A stretch of 64,000 nucleotides of DNA, taken from NCBI RefSeq assembly GCF_020535565.1, contig NZ_CP084759.1:1-64000 (forward strand), given 5' to 3'. The notes below the pieces were generated by a model that saw only the letters and a program-made list of their open reading frames with translations, was not told the DNA's origin and did not search any database. Shown piece by piece: positions 17,001-24,542 of the stretch. The position numbers and the translations under genes are program-made. This DNA is from Shinella sp. XGS7. GTDB taxonomy: Bacteria; Pseudomonadota; Gammaproteobacteria; Burkholderiales; Burkholderiaceae_C. The first letter of the stretch is position 1. Every line of letters starts with the position of its first letter.

Positions 17001-17263
17001 GCGCCCACCAGGCTGGAGAGCATCAACTTGCGGGGTGTGTTTCGCTTCCCGGTTGACCGCTATGCTGACCAAATCCTGCCTTCGCGGCCAAATGCATCGA
17101 TAACTGGCACCAATGGATGAAACCGACCACGGTTTGACGCCACGAATCGCAGATTTGAAAGTGAACAGGAAAGTCAATGAAATCAACGATCTACCAACAC
17201 CACCTCCGCGCCAGTGCTAGCTTTTCGTACCGTCACTTATTGCACTGAAAACGAGGAGACCCC
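14060..17263 (+). mobile_element. IS1071, complete copy (copy B)
   Basis: The element is exactly 3204 bp, the known length of IS1071, with inverted repeats of about 110 bp at 14060-14169 and 17154-17263. The outer 20 bp are GGGGTCTCCTCGTTTTCAGT. IS1071 is a Tn3-family element that lacks a resolvase and is typical of catabolic and resistance plasmids of beta-proteobacteria. No 5-bp target duplication is present (left GGCTC, right CCAGC), so its flanks were recombined after insertion. Confidence 0.97.
14205..17120 (+). CDS. tnpA: IS1071 Tn3-family transposase
   Basis: The 971-residue protein is the only gene of IS1071. The N-terminus reads MQGWHTTFLGMRGLPRDISD. The catalytic part includes WGRSDLASSDMMSMETTKR, AVDTHGYTDFAMSHARLLG and the helix FRNELRRVLNRGEAVNALKR, consistent with the DDE triad of Tn3 transposases. 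ATG 14205 was chosen because a GAGG ribosome-binding site lies 7 bp upstream; the frame is also open from a TTG at 14193. It is full length and likely active, producing cointegrates that need host recombination to resolve. Confidence 0.95.
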   Translation: MQGWHTTFLGMRGLPRDISDFEMKAFFTFDGAERDAINARRGDSHKLGLALHIGFLRMSGRLLGAFRVIPVALWRHLGNELGIAAPEVASLRAMYERGRTLFDHQQVACTVLGFQWMSEHQRRSLVRELRDEVARCADRDQLLVRARQWLYKNKLVIVHERAIRTLIAAALAQLEVETGTAIAASVDPATLDRWRASVSELRPDGQTQQSWLWAAPAKHSTRQISEVLERIDLLYTLDVHKHLADIPDLILRRYARRLVSRPPSAGAKIKEPARTVEVACFLRYCLFTTTDQLILMVQRRIADLWRQAAADVPATVNWAAMYKTLLGELVALSAQGAVPDAELRARLEALITETQKRKPPSRASLVREGLIDGIRPVRSLLVAIAKLPWQATGEHPAIEYLAKLQALYLKGSRKLPVEVVAPSLGMIWQVSISSPDRERAFQALEVATLFALRRAVRNGSVWIEHSLSFRGRARLFFTDERWQAESKKHYARLSLPSKAATFLKPLLARVTAGVDAVAAAARSGVLRVDDELHLSPLPAEDEDPEVTKLRAALDHRIGEVQLPEVILAVDAQVRFSWIMLGREPRSTDELLMVYAGIMAHGTSLTAVECARMIPQLSATSIRQAMRWARDERRLSQACQAVLEFMQRHPIAATWGRSDLASSDMMSMETTKRVWQARLDPRRNTPSIGIYSHVKDRWGIFHAQPFVLNERQAGVAIEGVIRQEKLETSQLAVDTHGYTDFAMSHARLLGFDLCPRLKELKQRHLFVPRGTKVPAEIAAVCEANVDVALIEKHWDSLVHLAASVMSGHASAVAALARFGSAAQGDPIYEAGVQLGRLLRTAFLADYFVKDAFRNELRRVLNRGEAVNALKRAIYTGRISPAQAKRVDEMQAVADALSLMANIVMAWNTSQMQAVLDRWSNRRQVIPPELIGKIAPTRLESINLRGVFRFPVDRYADQILPSRPNASITGTNG

Positions 17264-18186
17264 CAGCCGGCATCCGGGCTCACGCCCAGGAAGTCGCGGG
17301 CATGCTGACCGGCACGGCTGTCGGCGAAGTCGAAGACCACGGCCTTCACGTCGGCGATGCTCGTCGTGCAGTAGCTCCACAGGTAGGCCCGATGCGTCTT
17401 GCCCTTGCCGGGCTTGAGCATGGCCACCGGCGTCTCATCGGCATGCAGGACGGCCTGGCTGAGCAACTCCTGCTTGAGGGCATCCACCAGCGGCTGCAAC
17501 TGCACGCCGCAGGCGCCCACCCACTGCGCCAAGGTCGAACGCGCCAGCGCCATGCCGGCCCGCGCGAAGATGCCTTCCTGGCGGTACAGCGGGATATGGT
17601 CGGCGTACTTGGCCACCAGCACCTGAGCCAGGAGACCCGTGGTCGGCATGCCCTTGTCGATGATGTGCGGCGCCACCGGCGCCTGCACCAGCGTCTCGCA
17701 TTGCGCGCACACCCACTTGCCGCGCACATGGCGCTCGACAGTGAAGACGCCGGGCTGGTAGTCGAGCTTCTCGGCTACGTCTTCTCCGATGCGCTTCATC
17801 GCGCAGCCGCAGCGGCAGGTCGTGCTGGGCGGCTCGTGGCGAATCTCGTGGCGCGGCAGGTGCGCGGGCAGCGGCTGCCGGCGGGGCTGCTGTCGCTCGT
17901 CGTCGGTGTCCTTCTCAGGCGCCAGTTTCTCCAACGCCTGCGCGAGTGCTTCCAAGTCCGCTTCGACGGTCTCCTCGATGAGGCTCTGCTGCTCGGGATT
18001 GAACTGCTCGGACTTGGCAGAGAATTTCAGCCGCTTGAGCACCGCCATCTCGTGGGTGATTTTGTCGATGGTGGCCTGCTTGAACGCAAGCTCGCGGTCG
18101 CGGGCCTCGACCTTTGTCCGCAGCGACTGCACCATCTCGCGCAGTTGGGGCGCGTCGAGTTCATACAGTTCAGAGGGTGTCGTCAC
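17264..18186 (-). pseudogene. tnpC: IS66 TnpC transposase, 3'-truncated
   Basis: From GTG 18186 the product has a coiled-coil N-terminus (AFKQATIDKITHEMAVLKRL), the zinc-finger region with CRCGCAMK and CAQCE, the segment LDYQPGVFTVERHVRGKW, and the first catalytic Asp in VLHADETPVAML. The second Asp and the Glu are missing because the gene stops at the IS1071 end, so it is inactive. Confidence 0.88.
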
Positions 18187-18243
18187 GAAGCAGGATGTTG
18201 CCCACGGCCACGCTCGGCCACATCGGCAGTTCCGTCAATTGCA

Positions 18244-18576
18244 CTACAGCACGCGGATGATGCCGGCCTCGCCGACGAGTTGCCACGGCAGGCCGAGCAC
18301 CAGCGCATCGAACTGCTCGCGTGTCAGGCGCAAGGTGCCTTCCTGATTGGTCGGCCAGGCGAACCTGCCGCGATGCAGGCGCCGGGCCGCGAGCCAAACG
18401 CCGACGCCGTCATGCACCAGCACCTTCATGCGATTGGCACGACGGTTGGCGAACAAGTAGGCGGAGTGCGGGTGCGCGGCGCCGAAGACTTTCACCACGC
18501 GCGCCAGCGCGGACTCCGTGCCGGCACGCATATCCAGCGGCTCGACTGCGAGCCACACCACATCGACGCGAATCAA
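18244..18576 (-). CDS. tnpB: IS66 accessory protein TnpB
   Basis: The 110-residue product reads VWLAVEPLDMRAGTESALAR, YLFANRRANRMKVLVHDG and QFDALVLGLPW, diagnostic of TnpB/Orf2 of IS66. The start is taken as TTG 18576, which overlaps the tnpA stop and matches the TTG start of the second IS66 copy. It is required together with TnpA and TnpC for transposition in the family, but its exact function is unclear. Confidence 0.85.
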   Translation of the reverse strand: MIRVDVVWLAVEPLDMRAGTESALARVVKVFGAAHPHSAYLFANRRANRMKVLVHDGVGVWLAARRLHRGRFAWPTNQEGTLRLTREQFDALVLGLPWQLVGEAGIIRVL

Positions 18577-18857
18577 CGCAGAATCTCGCGCAGCCAAGCC
18601 GCGCACTCGGGCATCGCCGACAGCGGCCAGTCCACGTTGACCGCGATGGCGCCACGGCGCAGCTCGATGCGGACCTCGTGGCGCGCTGTCGGTGCCGACG
18701 CTGCCAGTTGCACGGGTATGAACTCAGACCTGGCGGCGACTGGAGCGTCGCATCCGCGCGCTTCGCGCCGCCATTTGTGGACCAGGTTCGTGTTGAGGCC
18801 ATGCGACAACGCAATGCGCGCGACCGAGGCACCAGGCTGCTCGCATTGTTCGAGCAC
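18573..18857 (-). pseudogene. tnpA: IS66 TnpA (Orf1), N-terminally degraded
   Basis: The frame from GTG 18857 reads LEQCEQPGASVARIALSHGL followed by NLVHKWRRE, the helix-turn-helix of IS66 TnpA. An in-frame stop lies only seven codons upstream of the GTG, before which the normal N-terminus should continue. The gene therefore lost its beginning at the right junction of the remnant. Confidence 0.75.
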
Positions 18858-18877
18858 AAGCGACTTCAGCTCGGCTC

Positions 18878-19347
18878 ACATGAACCTGACTTTCTGCAAT
18901 GGGCACATTGCTGCCCCATAACTGACGAATCCGAGCGGCAGCAGCCAGCCTCAAGCAGTCCTCTGCTGCTTGGACCAGCATGTAAGGGCTAAATGGTCAG
19001 CGGTTGCCGGCACGGATGCTCAAACTGGCCGGATCCGCACATCGGGCGTCACATCTCGGCCAGCCAGCGCCGACGCCCTGTCAAGCACCCTACCCGCCCT
19101 TGTTGCGCGCCGCCAACGCATCGCGAAGCGGAGGTCCCCTCCCCTGCGTCCGCACGCCCAGATGGCCAGGGCGTAGGGGGCCGCCCCCTCCCACCCTACC
19201 CTGGAGACCGCTGAGGGGGCCATGCCACAGCTTCTGGCGCTGCCGCAGCCGTGCTGTGAGCCACTGCCACCCTGCGTCATCTCGCACCCCATGGACCTCA
19301 CCACTCTCCCCGCGCCTCCTTCGCGCGCCCGCCAGGGCGACATCCAG
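18878..19347. other. intergenic backbone segment without a convincing gene
   Basis: No ORF here shows family motifs. The segment is GC-rich with pyrimidine runs on the plus strand. It separates the IS66 remnant from direct repeats and a candidate oriT on its right. Confidence 0.4.
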
Positions 19348-19384
19348 AAAGTTCAGACATGAATGAACAAAGTTCAGAGATGAA
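19348..19384. repeat. pair of 16-bp direct repeats near the candidate oriT
   Basis: AAAGTTCAGACATGAA at 19348-19363 and AAAGTTCAGAGATGAA at 19369-19384 differ at one position and are spaced by exactly two helical turns (21 bp). Such phased repeats are typical binding sites for a relaxosome accessory protein or repressor. Confidence 0.5.
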
Positions 19385-19457
19385 CGGTTTTCGACAACAG
19401 GGTCTCGGGGCGAAGCCCTGAGTGTCTGCGACTGGCGCAAAGCGACTTAGCGGACCA

Positions 19458-19500
19458 GGATGGGTGTAGATCGAAGATATACACCTAGCATCCTGCCCTT
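19458..19500 (+). other. oriT: candidate origin of transfer (oriT) with IncP-like nic motif
   Basis: The sequence CACCTAGCATCCTGCCC resembles the nic region of IncP/MOBP plasmids (CACCTATCCTGCCC in RK2), with the nick expected after CATCCTG. An imperfect inverted repeat precedes it (AGGATG at 19458 with CATCCT at 19489, and GGTGTA at 19463 with TACACC at 19480). No relaxase gene is present in the window, so this could act in trans. This is inferred from motif similarity only. Confidence 0.45.
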
Positions 19501-19692
19501 ACCAGTTGTCGAGCTGCTTGCAATGATTTTGCGGCGAACTAAAGATGATCTCGCAAGCATTGAAAGGCGAGTTGGCAGTGATTCCGAAACGCCTTTGAAG
19601 CGAGTCTGTCGTCATCGGGAGGCCTGTTGATGACGAACCATCACTGATCACACGCGGATGCTGCGATGACTTGACCCTGGCAAACTGCCTGC

Positions 19693-20076
19693 ATGAGCCC
19701 GCCGCCAAGCCTTCTGCAGCACCTCCACCTCGCCATGCTGGCAGCCGAGGTGCAAGCCTCAGCTGCCATAGAGGGCGTCGAACTTCCTCGTGAGGCGGTG
19801 CTGGCGGCGGTCGCGCAGCGCCTCGGACTGTCCATGCCGACACCACCCCCAGCGGGCCGAGCAGGAGCCAGAAAGGTCAGGCTCCGGCAGCACCAGGTGA
19901 TCGAGCTGATGCGCAAAGACAAGGCGGAATGGATCGACGTCAGGCGCTACATGGCAGCGACCGGCATGTCCAAGGCGACGGCGACCCGTGATTTGACTGA
20001 GTTGGTGGATCGAGGCCATCTTCAGCGTGGTGGGACAGGCAAAGCCTCGCGCTACTTCCTGGTCCGAATCGGCTGA
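19693..20076 (+). pseudogene. Fic-family protein lacking the Fic core (internal deletion)
   Basis: The 127-residue ORF reads LAAEVQASAAIEGVELPREA near its start, like the N-terminal DUF4172 region of Fic proteins. It ends with a winged helix (MSKATATRDLTELVDRGHLQ, GKASRYFL) as at the C-terminus of the same proteins. The roughly 200-residue Fic domain with its HPFxxGNGR motif is absent. The two parts are joined in frame at about residue 50, giving a small DNA-binding protein or a simple deletion remnant. Confidence 0.55.
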
Positions 20077-20080
20077 AATA

Positions 20081-20099
20081 CGGCTCATTCTGTGAGCCG
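20081..20099 (+). terminator. hairpin after the Fic-like ORF
   Basis: CGGCTCA and TGAGCCG form a perfect 7-bp stem with a 5-base loop, 4 bp after the stop codon at 20076. There is no run of T residues after it, so it may be only a weak terminator or an mRNA-stabilising hairpin. Confidence 0.4.
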
Positions 20100-20344
20100 A
20101 ATCGAGGCGCCGTCAGCCACCTGCGACTCAACGCAGTTCCTGACCGATGCGCCAAAGCGAGGCGGTGGCCGACTTGCCGAGGGGACCGAACGTCGACGTC
20201 GGCATGCAAGCGGCCGTATCGACGGCCTGTGAGACCAACGACCTGATGGAGTGGCAGCGCCAAGCTTCATCCTGGGCCAACGCGCTGGTCTGCCAGAGGC
20301 ACGGCTCGCGACTCCACGAGAGTGTGCGCAGTTGCAAAAACAGC

Positions 20345-20356
20345 TATACATGTATA
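20345..20356. promoter_or_regulatory. 12-bp palindrome upstream of the RHH gene
   Basis: TATACATGTATA is a perfect palindrome in a short AT-rich segment 48 bp before the ATG at 20404. It fits an operator at the promoter of the ribbon-helix-helix protein gene that follows, possibly bound by that protein. Confidence 0.45.
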
Positions 20357-20403
20357 CACATATAGGCGTATGCTTGGCGTGTGTAATTGCTGGTCGAGCA
20401 AAC

Positions 20404-20685
20404 ATGCAAAAACCAATCGAGAAGACGCCACCTCCAAACGCCGCGGCCCCCGAGGATCAGCAACCAAAAGCTTCGGTCGCTCACCCCATCGCGCGGGCTG
20501 GCCGCCCAGCACGAGAGGGTCGCGTATTGATCGGTGGCCATTTCGCACCGGAGGTGCAGATCGCGCTGAAGGTGATCGCCGCCGAAGAGCGCACCACGGT
20601 GCAAAACCTGCTGGCTGAGGCTATCGATGCGGTGTTTGCGAAACGAGGAAAGCCACCGCTCGCCACGTTGCCACCAAAGGCATGA
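20404..20685 (+). CDS. ribbon-helix-helix protein, plasmid backbone
   Basis: The 93-residue product has a disordered, Pro-rich N-terminus and a C-terminal domain reading GGHFAPEVQIALKVIAAEER followed by TVQNLLAEAIDAVFAKRG. That is the beta strand plus two-helix pattern of RHH (antitoxin-like/ParG-like) DNA-binding proteins. Such genes lie near replication, partition or transfer loci of broad-host-range plasmids. ATG 20404 was chosen because upstream in-frame sequence is not conserved-looking and the palindrome lies before it. Confidence 0.6.
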   Translation: MQKPIEKTPPPNAAAPEDQQPKASVAHPIARAGRPAREGRVLIGGHFAPEVQIALKVIAAEERTTVQNLLAEAIDAVFAKRGKPPLATLPPKA

Positions 20686-20715
20686 GCCCGTCCAGAAAGA
20701 AAAAGGCATCGACCC

Positions 20716-20937
20716 ATGAGCCACCAATTCGAACTGTTCCCGCCGCCTCCCCCACGCCAGGAACGCGGCCTGCGCACCCTGACGCTGTACGACCCCTGGT
20801 CGCGCATGGTCGTGTTCTACAAGCTCAACGAGCTCGGCCTGCGGGCGTTCCGCATTCTTGGCCCCGTGGATCCCACCCCAGTCTGCAAGAAGCGCTGGCC
20901 CGCGTCAGACTTTCGCCTCCATGGCGAGCCAGACTAA
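20716..20937 (+). CDS. small conserved plasmid protein of unknown function
   Basis: The 73-residue ORF reads MSHQFELFPPPPPRQERGLR, LTLYDPWSRMVVFYKLNELG and ends with a short basic-acidic tail. It has no recognisable domain. It lies 30 bp after the RHH gene on the same strand and is probably co-transcribed. The composition looks like a real soluble protein. Confidence 0.5.
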   Translation: MSHQFELFPPPPPRQERGLRTLTLYDPWSRMVVFYKLNELGLRAFRILGPVDPTPVCKKRWPASDFRLHGEPD

Positions 20938-21148
20938 GTGCCAACGGTCGAGCCGCATGGACTTGTTTGCAGATGGGCACGGGGGTCGCCTAGCGTCTGA
21001 TCAAGGTCCCCCGCAGTGCATCGGCACTGGTGCAGGACTGGCCGTTCGGCGAGGGTAGACAACCTCGTTGTATCGCGCCCCACACTTGGTTGAGGGCGCA
21101 TCGTGCCGCCCTCCTCCGTCGTCAAGCTCCTCCAGCGCCCCGCTCGCG

Positions 21149-21316
21149 TCAGACTTGTTTGGAAGGCTGAGGCGTAGAGATCTCCACATCCACCATGCGC
21201 ATCTCGAAGAGGTCCAGCGGGAAGACCGGCCATTGAAGGTGCTGGCCAGGAACTGCGCGATGCGGCAGATCTGGCCGCTGCTGGGCTTTTCGGCCAGGTC
21301 GAGTAACCGGGCTTAA
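21149..21316 (-). pseudogene. frameshifted remnant of a small plasmid protein (DUF7673-like)
   Basis: One minus frame reads LDLAEKPSSGQICRIAQFLA followed by STFNG. A second frame then continues FPLDLFEMRMVDVEIS and stops at 21149. Joined, they resemble a common small protein of beta-proteobacterial plasmids. The frame change near 21225 and the short tail indicate decay. No other gene was seen in 20938-21385. Confidence 0.45.
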
Positions 21317-21385
21317 GCCTGGGCTGCCGCTGACTGAGCGGCGCTCGCGCGTGCGTCCTACTGCGCCTGGTGGCGCGCGATCTCG

Positions 21386-21670
21386 TCAAGGCTCCTTGGG
21401 TTTCTCCGATGGATCGGTGCCAAAGATGGCCGGGCGCTTGGCCTCGGCGTGCCGAATACGCTCCATGAGTCCAGGGTCAGACAAAGGGACTGCCTGCTGC
21501 TCTGGCCCGTCGAGCCCGTCATGCATGGCGGCCATGCGCGCGACGGCCGTCGCCTGTGCCCGCTTGCTCGCGAGCTGCACCATGCCAGCCGCGATCTGAT
21601 CCAGCTCGGCCGACGTGTGCGCGGGAGTGGGCGATTCGGGGGGAGCTGCGCGTTTGCCAACGTGCTTCAT
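21386..21670 (-). CDS. third gene of a toxin-antitoxin locus, unknown function
   Basis: The 94-residue product from ATG 21670 reads LDQIAAGMVQLASKRAQATA and ends RPAIFGTDPSEKPKEP. It has no recognised domain and is largely helical. Its ATG overlaps the stop of the RelE-like toxin gene (ATGA), so the genes are translationally coupled. Three-gene loci of this kind may include an accessory regulator, but that role is inferred only from position. Confidence 0.55.
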   Translation of the reverse strand: MKHVGKRAAPPESPTPAHTSAELDQIAAGMVQLASKRAQATAVARMAAMHDGLDGPEQQAVPLSDPGLMERIRHAEAKRPAIFGTDPSEKPKEP

Positions 21671-21969
21671 GGTGTTGGAATGGGCGGCCACTGCCGGCGC
21701 GCGTGAACGACGTTCACGACCTCCACCAGCTCAGGCGTCTCGCGATAGAACAGGACGTAGTTCGGCCGGATGACCATCTCGCGCAGCCCCTTCGAGCGCG
21801 GCGACGGCTTGTAGAGCTTCGGGTGATCCGGCAGGGCCGCGGCCTTGGCCTGGATCTCGTCCAAGAGCTGCTGCGCAGCATCCGGGTTCTCATCGGCAAT
21901 CTCGGCCACGATCAGCATCAGGTCGGCGCTGGCCTGCGGTCGCCACTCAAGCCGGGGCTTTGCCGGCAT
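21667..21969 (-). CDS. RelE/ParE-family toxin
   Basis: The 100-residue basic product reads LEWRPQASADLMLIVAEIAD, LYKPSPRSKGLREMVIRPNYVLFY (shortened here) and ends VVHARRQWPP. It has the typical ParE/RelE fold signature of an N-terminal helix pair, a central R-x-x-V-x-x-x-Y-x-L-F-Y strand and a C-terminal H-A-R-R-Q-W-P. It overlaps the end of the antitoxin-like gene upstream. ParE-type toxins poison gyrase and RelE-type cleave mRNA; the sequence does not decide between them. Confidence 0.8.
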   Translation of the reverse strand: MPAKPRLEWRPQASADLMLIVAEIADENPDAAQQLLDEIQAKAAALPDHPKLYKPSPRSKGLREMVIRPNYVLFYRETPELVEVVNVVHARRQWPPIPTP

Positions 21970-22417
21970 GCTGCTTGCGCTTCTTGTTGATGAGGGCTTG
22001 CGCCTCGCGCATCACCGTGGCGTGTGCAACGTTCGGCCGTGGATCGGCCAGCGAGGCCTGCACCTTCTCCTTGATCCATTGGTCGTGCGCTGCCGCCGCA
22101 TGCGCGGCCTTCAGGCGATCCGAGGCCTTCACGCTGCGCGTGCTGCTGCGGGTGTCTTTGGCAGCCGGGTCATACTCGGCCAGGTTCACCTTGAACTCGG
22201 TGATGCTCAGCTCCTTGAGGTAGAGCGCCAGCGTCTCGAACCGCTGGAACATGCGCGGCTCGCCGCGAGCGGCGGCCAGCGTCTGGCTGGCGCGGCCATA
22301 GTTGATCACGACGCCCCAGCTGCCGGCCTGGCCGACGATCTCTGCGCCGACATGGGCGCCGGCATCCACCAGGCGACGCAGCGTGCCGTGGTCAATCGTC
22401 TTCCCTATGGTTCGCAT
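21947..22417 (-). CDS. antitoxin-like protein, two-domain
   Basis: From ATG 22417 the 156-residue product has an N-terminal part (GSWGVVINYGRASQTLAAAR, RFETLALYLKELSITEF). Its C-terminal part reads HDQWIKEKVQASLADPRPNV, typical of the toxin-neutralising tail of StbD/ParD-like antitoxins. The N-terminal part is likely the DNA-binding repressor. Nested palindromes lie 25-75 bp upstream. Fusion of a larger regulator to the antitoxin tail is less common than short ParD proteins. Confidence 0.65.
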   Translation of the reverse strand: MRTIGKTIDHGTLRRLVDAGAHVGAEIVGQAGSWGVVINYGRASQTLAAARGEPRMFQRFETLALYLKELSITEFKVNLAEYDPAAKDTRSSTRSVKASDRLKAAHAAAAHDQWIKEKVQASLADPRPNVAHATVMREAQALINKKRKQHAGKAPA

Positions 22418-22441
22418 GGTGGCGACTCCTGCAATCTGGCA

Positions 22442-22492
22442 ACTTGCATAGTGTTCCACACTTTTCTAAAAAGTGTTGGCCACTATGCAAGT
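22442..22492. promoter_or_regulatory. nested palindromes in the toxin-antitoxin promoter
   Basis: ACTTGCATAGTG at 22442-22453 and CACTATGCAAGT at 22481-22492 are a perfect 12-bp inverted repeat. Inside it, ACACTTTT (22458-22465) and AAAAGTGT (22469-22476) form a second perfect 8-bp repeat. The nested layout is upstream of the leftward toxin-antitoxin genes and fits cooperative autorepression. Confidence 0.65.
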
Positions 22493-22607
22493 CAAAGACG
22501 AAGCTCTGCGACATAACGCCCGTTGCTCCAGCATGCGGCGCTTTATCGTGCCCGCGAAAAATCTGCCCGACTGCACACGTCGGCTGGGCCTAGATCTCCT
22601 GACCGAG

Positions 22608-22823
22608 TCACTTCCGCCAGGTCCAACCTCCGGCCACAGCGCACGAGGCCAGCAACACGAGGACCATGGCCCCCATCGGGTTCGCCTGCAGGGTCTCTAC
22701 CACCCGGCAAACCGCGTCAGTGATACCCCCGCCTTCACTGCCGCACAGGCAGCTCTGCAATGTGAGGTGATCGGATCTCAACGCTGGTGCAGGGACACAA
22801 CGCGGCGACGATGCAAACGCCAT
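22608..22823 (-). CDS. possible small membrane protein of plasmid type
   Basis: The minus frame ends with VVETLQANPMGAMVLVLLAS followed by CAVAGGWTWRK, a single hydrophobic segment with a positively charged end. The true start is unclear. The short soluble head with a one-helix tail resembles small plasmid membrane proteins, but no family is assigned. Otherwise 22493-22877 holds nothing I recognise. Confidence 0.3.
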   Translation of the reverse strand: MAFASSPRCVPAPALRSDHLTLQSCLCGSEGGGITDAVCRVVETLQANPMGAMVLVLLASCAVAGGWTWRK

Positions 22824-22877
22824 GGCCGGCAGCAGCCACTTTTACAGTGGGCTCGTTCATGATGAGGGCCTATAGCA

Positions 22878-24203
22878 TCAAGCGCCCTGCCCTGCTTCCT
22901 GGTCCCAGTTCGGCCCGTAGGTTGCTTCTGCGTAGGCTCTGACCACGTACTGGCCAAGGATGGCGAAGAGGTAATCACCGGCCGCATGCCTGCGCCGGAT
23001 CACCGGGGAAGCCATGTTGCGCTCGGCCAGGTCAGCGAGTGCCTTGTCCGCGAATGCACGCAGCTGGTCAGGCTGCAGCAACTTTGCTTCGGCCATTAGC
23101 TGTTGGATGCGCTGATCCCTCCAGCTTCGCTGTACTTCGGCGACAGGCGGTGGCAAGACCTGCGGCCGCGGCTCAACGGCCGGCTCATCCACCACACCTT
23201 CTTGTACGGTGTCCGGCTGCTCACGCAGAAGCGAGCGCAGGTATGCGTGCACGTTCTCAATCGTGCGGAGCTCACGCTTGGCCGCGCGCCGCTCCACTAC
23301 TTCAAGCTTTGCTTGAACCTGTTCCTCACCGAATTCGCGGATCAGTTGCTCGAGCTTCAGTTCGCGGATGCCAAGTGACTCACCGCGCAAGATCAGGTTC
23401 GCATCGACTTGAGCGGCGGACGATCGAACCGCCGGCTGGCTCAGCTTCTTCTTGCGCACCACGAATTGCGCATCGATGACCGACCTACCCTGCTTGTGCT
23501 CAACCAGCTCGATCTCGAGATCGGACTCTGCATTGATTTCTTCGATGGCAGGATTGACGCGCTCGTTCTTGAACTTCCGCCACTCGCGGCGCTCAGTGGC
23601 GCCTGGCGCATGACTTAGCGCGTCGGCCCACCAACCGACTGGCTTGCGACTGGTGACGCCGCTCGGGTTGTCGCGATAGCGGGCGCAGATCTCGTACAAG
23701 GCGACCGCTGCATATGTGCTGAGTCCAGCCAGAACGTCAAGATTGATTCGAGCCCAGCGAGAAGGCTCCCGCAACGCAGCCATGATCGTAGGCGGATACG
23801 ACCATGAAACCCAATTCTCACCTTTGCGAACCTCGATCGCGACCTCCGAGAGCATCGAGAAGCCGCGCCATTTGACACCGTCTCCTGGCGCTGTCGACTC
23901 CCAATCGACCTCGAGGCCGCGCATCTCTTTAAGGTAGCGCTTGGCCGCTGTTCGGTCCTCGCCAGCGGATCCACTAGTCCGCAAGATGGACGGCAGTGGC
24001 GCTTCGAACATGAAGTCGGCAGCTGGCATCGTTTTCATTGCAGCGAGCCTCACCTGCGAAACCTGGAGCAGTGCGTTGTAGATGCGGCGACCGGTGAGCG
24101 TCACGCGCTTCGACCGAGGGATCATCACGATCATCTCGTGCGGCTTGTTCAGCTCGACGGCCTCAGCTGCCTGGGGTACTGGAAGTTCGGGCTGATCGCT
24201 CAT
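22878..24203 (-). CDS. repA: plasmid replication initiator protein (Rep_3 superfamily)
   Basis: The 441-residue protein reads TGRRIYNALLQVSQVRLAAM near its N-terminus, RYLKEMRGLEVDW, and WARINLDVLAGLSTYAAVAL followed by YEICARYRDN. This is the tandem winged-helix arrangement of Rep_3/RepB-type initiators that bind iterons. The long C-terminal extension (about residues 300-441) is variable and Gln/Glu-rich. The gene is transcribed away from an iteron-rich region (24204-24803), and parAB lies divergently beyond it. This is the classic replication-partition core of a low-copy plasmid. Confidence 0.88.
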   Translation of the reverse strand: MSDQPELPVPQAAEAVELNKPHEMIVMIPRSKRVTLTGRRIYNALLQVSQVRLAAMKTMPAADFMFEAPLPSILRTSGSAGEDRTAAKRYLKEMRGLEVDWESTAPGDGVKWRGFSMLSEVAIEVRKGENWVSWSYPPTIMAALREPSRWARINLDVLAGLSTYAAVALYEICARYRDNPSGVTSRKPVGWWADALSHAPGATERREWRKFKNERVNPAIEEINAESDLEIELVEHKQGRSVIDAQFVVRKKKLSQPAVRSSAAQVDANLILRGESLGIRELKLEQLIREFGEEQVQAKLEVVERRAAKRELRTIENVHAYLRSLLREQPDTVQEGVVDEPAVEPRPQVLPPPVAEVQRSWRDQRIQQLMAEAKLLQPDQLRAFADKALADLAERNMASPVIRRRHAAGDYLFAILGQYVVRAYAEATYGPNWDQEAGQGA

Positions 24204-24264
24204 ACCACCATCATACGTCCTTTATCGTTTGGACAGTTACACCCCTGGCAATCGCTAAACTGAG

Positions 24265-24542
24265 CGGGTAAAACCCGGACAGATGGGGTTCGGAGCCCGG
24301 GTAAAGGCTGGACACTTTAGCGATCACGGGAAGGTGCTGGCCGCCGGGAAGCACTTCGGGGTCGCCTTTTGGCCCGCCGAACGCATCCAGTCGACGTATT
24401 GCGACGTGTCATGTATGCAGTAACGCCGCAGTTGAGCCTGTGGATAAAGCCGCTTCGCAGCCGGGTAGCTCGCGGACAATCGCCGGTTAAAAGCCGGACG
24501 CATCCGGTAAGAAGCTGGACACTTCCGGGTAAAAGCTGGACA
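24265..24542 (+). repeat. iteron array in oriV
   Basis: Two iterons lie at 24265-24281 and 24298-24314, and a denser group of four lies between 24462 and 24542. The best copy, CGGGTAAAAGCTGGACA, is at 24526-24542. The others keep the GGT-AA core and the terminal GGAC with changes between. All are in the same orientation, as expected for Rep_3 initiator binding. Confidence 0.75.
24439..24447 (-). promoter_or_regulatory. DnaA box
   Basis: TGTGGATAA is the exact complement of the consensus DnaA box TTATCCACA. It lies between the two iteron clusters of the plasmid origin. Confidence 0.7.

Larger units (their letters stand above)
17264..18877 (-). mobile_element. IS66-family remnant, both ends lost
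   Basis: Three genes in IS66 order (tnpA, tnpB, tnpC, leftward) are present. The 3' part of tnpC is removed at the IS1071 boundary 17263, and the start of tnpA is lost near 18877. No IS66-type terminal GTAAGC repeat occurs next to either break. It differs in sequence from the complete IS66 element at 47438-50314. Confidence 0.85.

Noticed and set aside
14055..17268. IS1071 copy B as a simple insertion with target duplication
   Set aside because: The 5 bp on each side differ (GGCTC and CCAGC).
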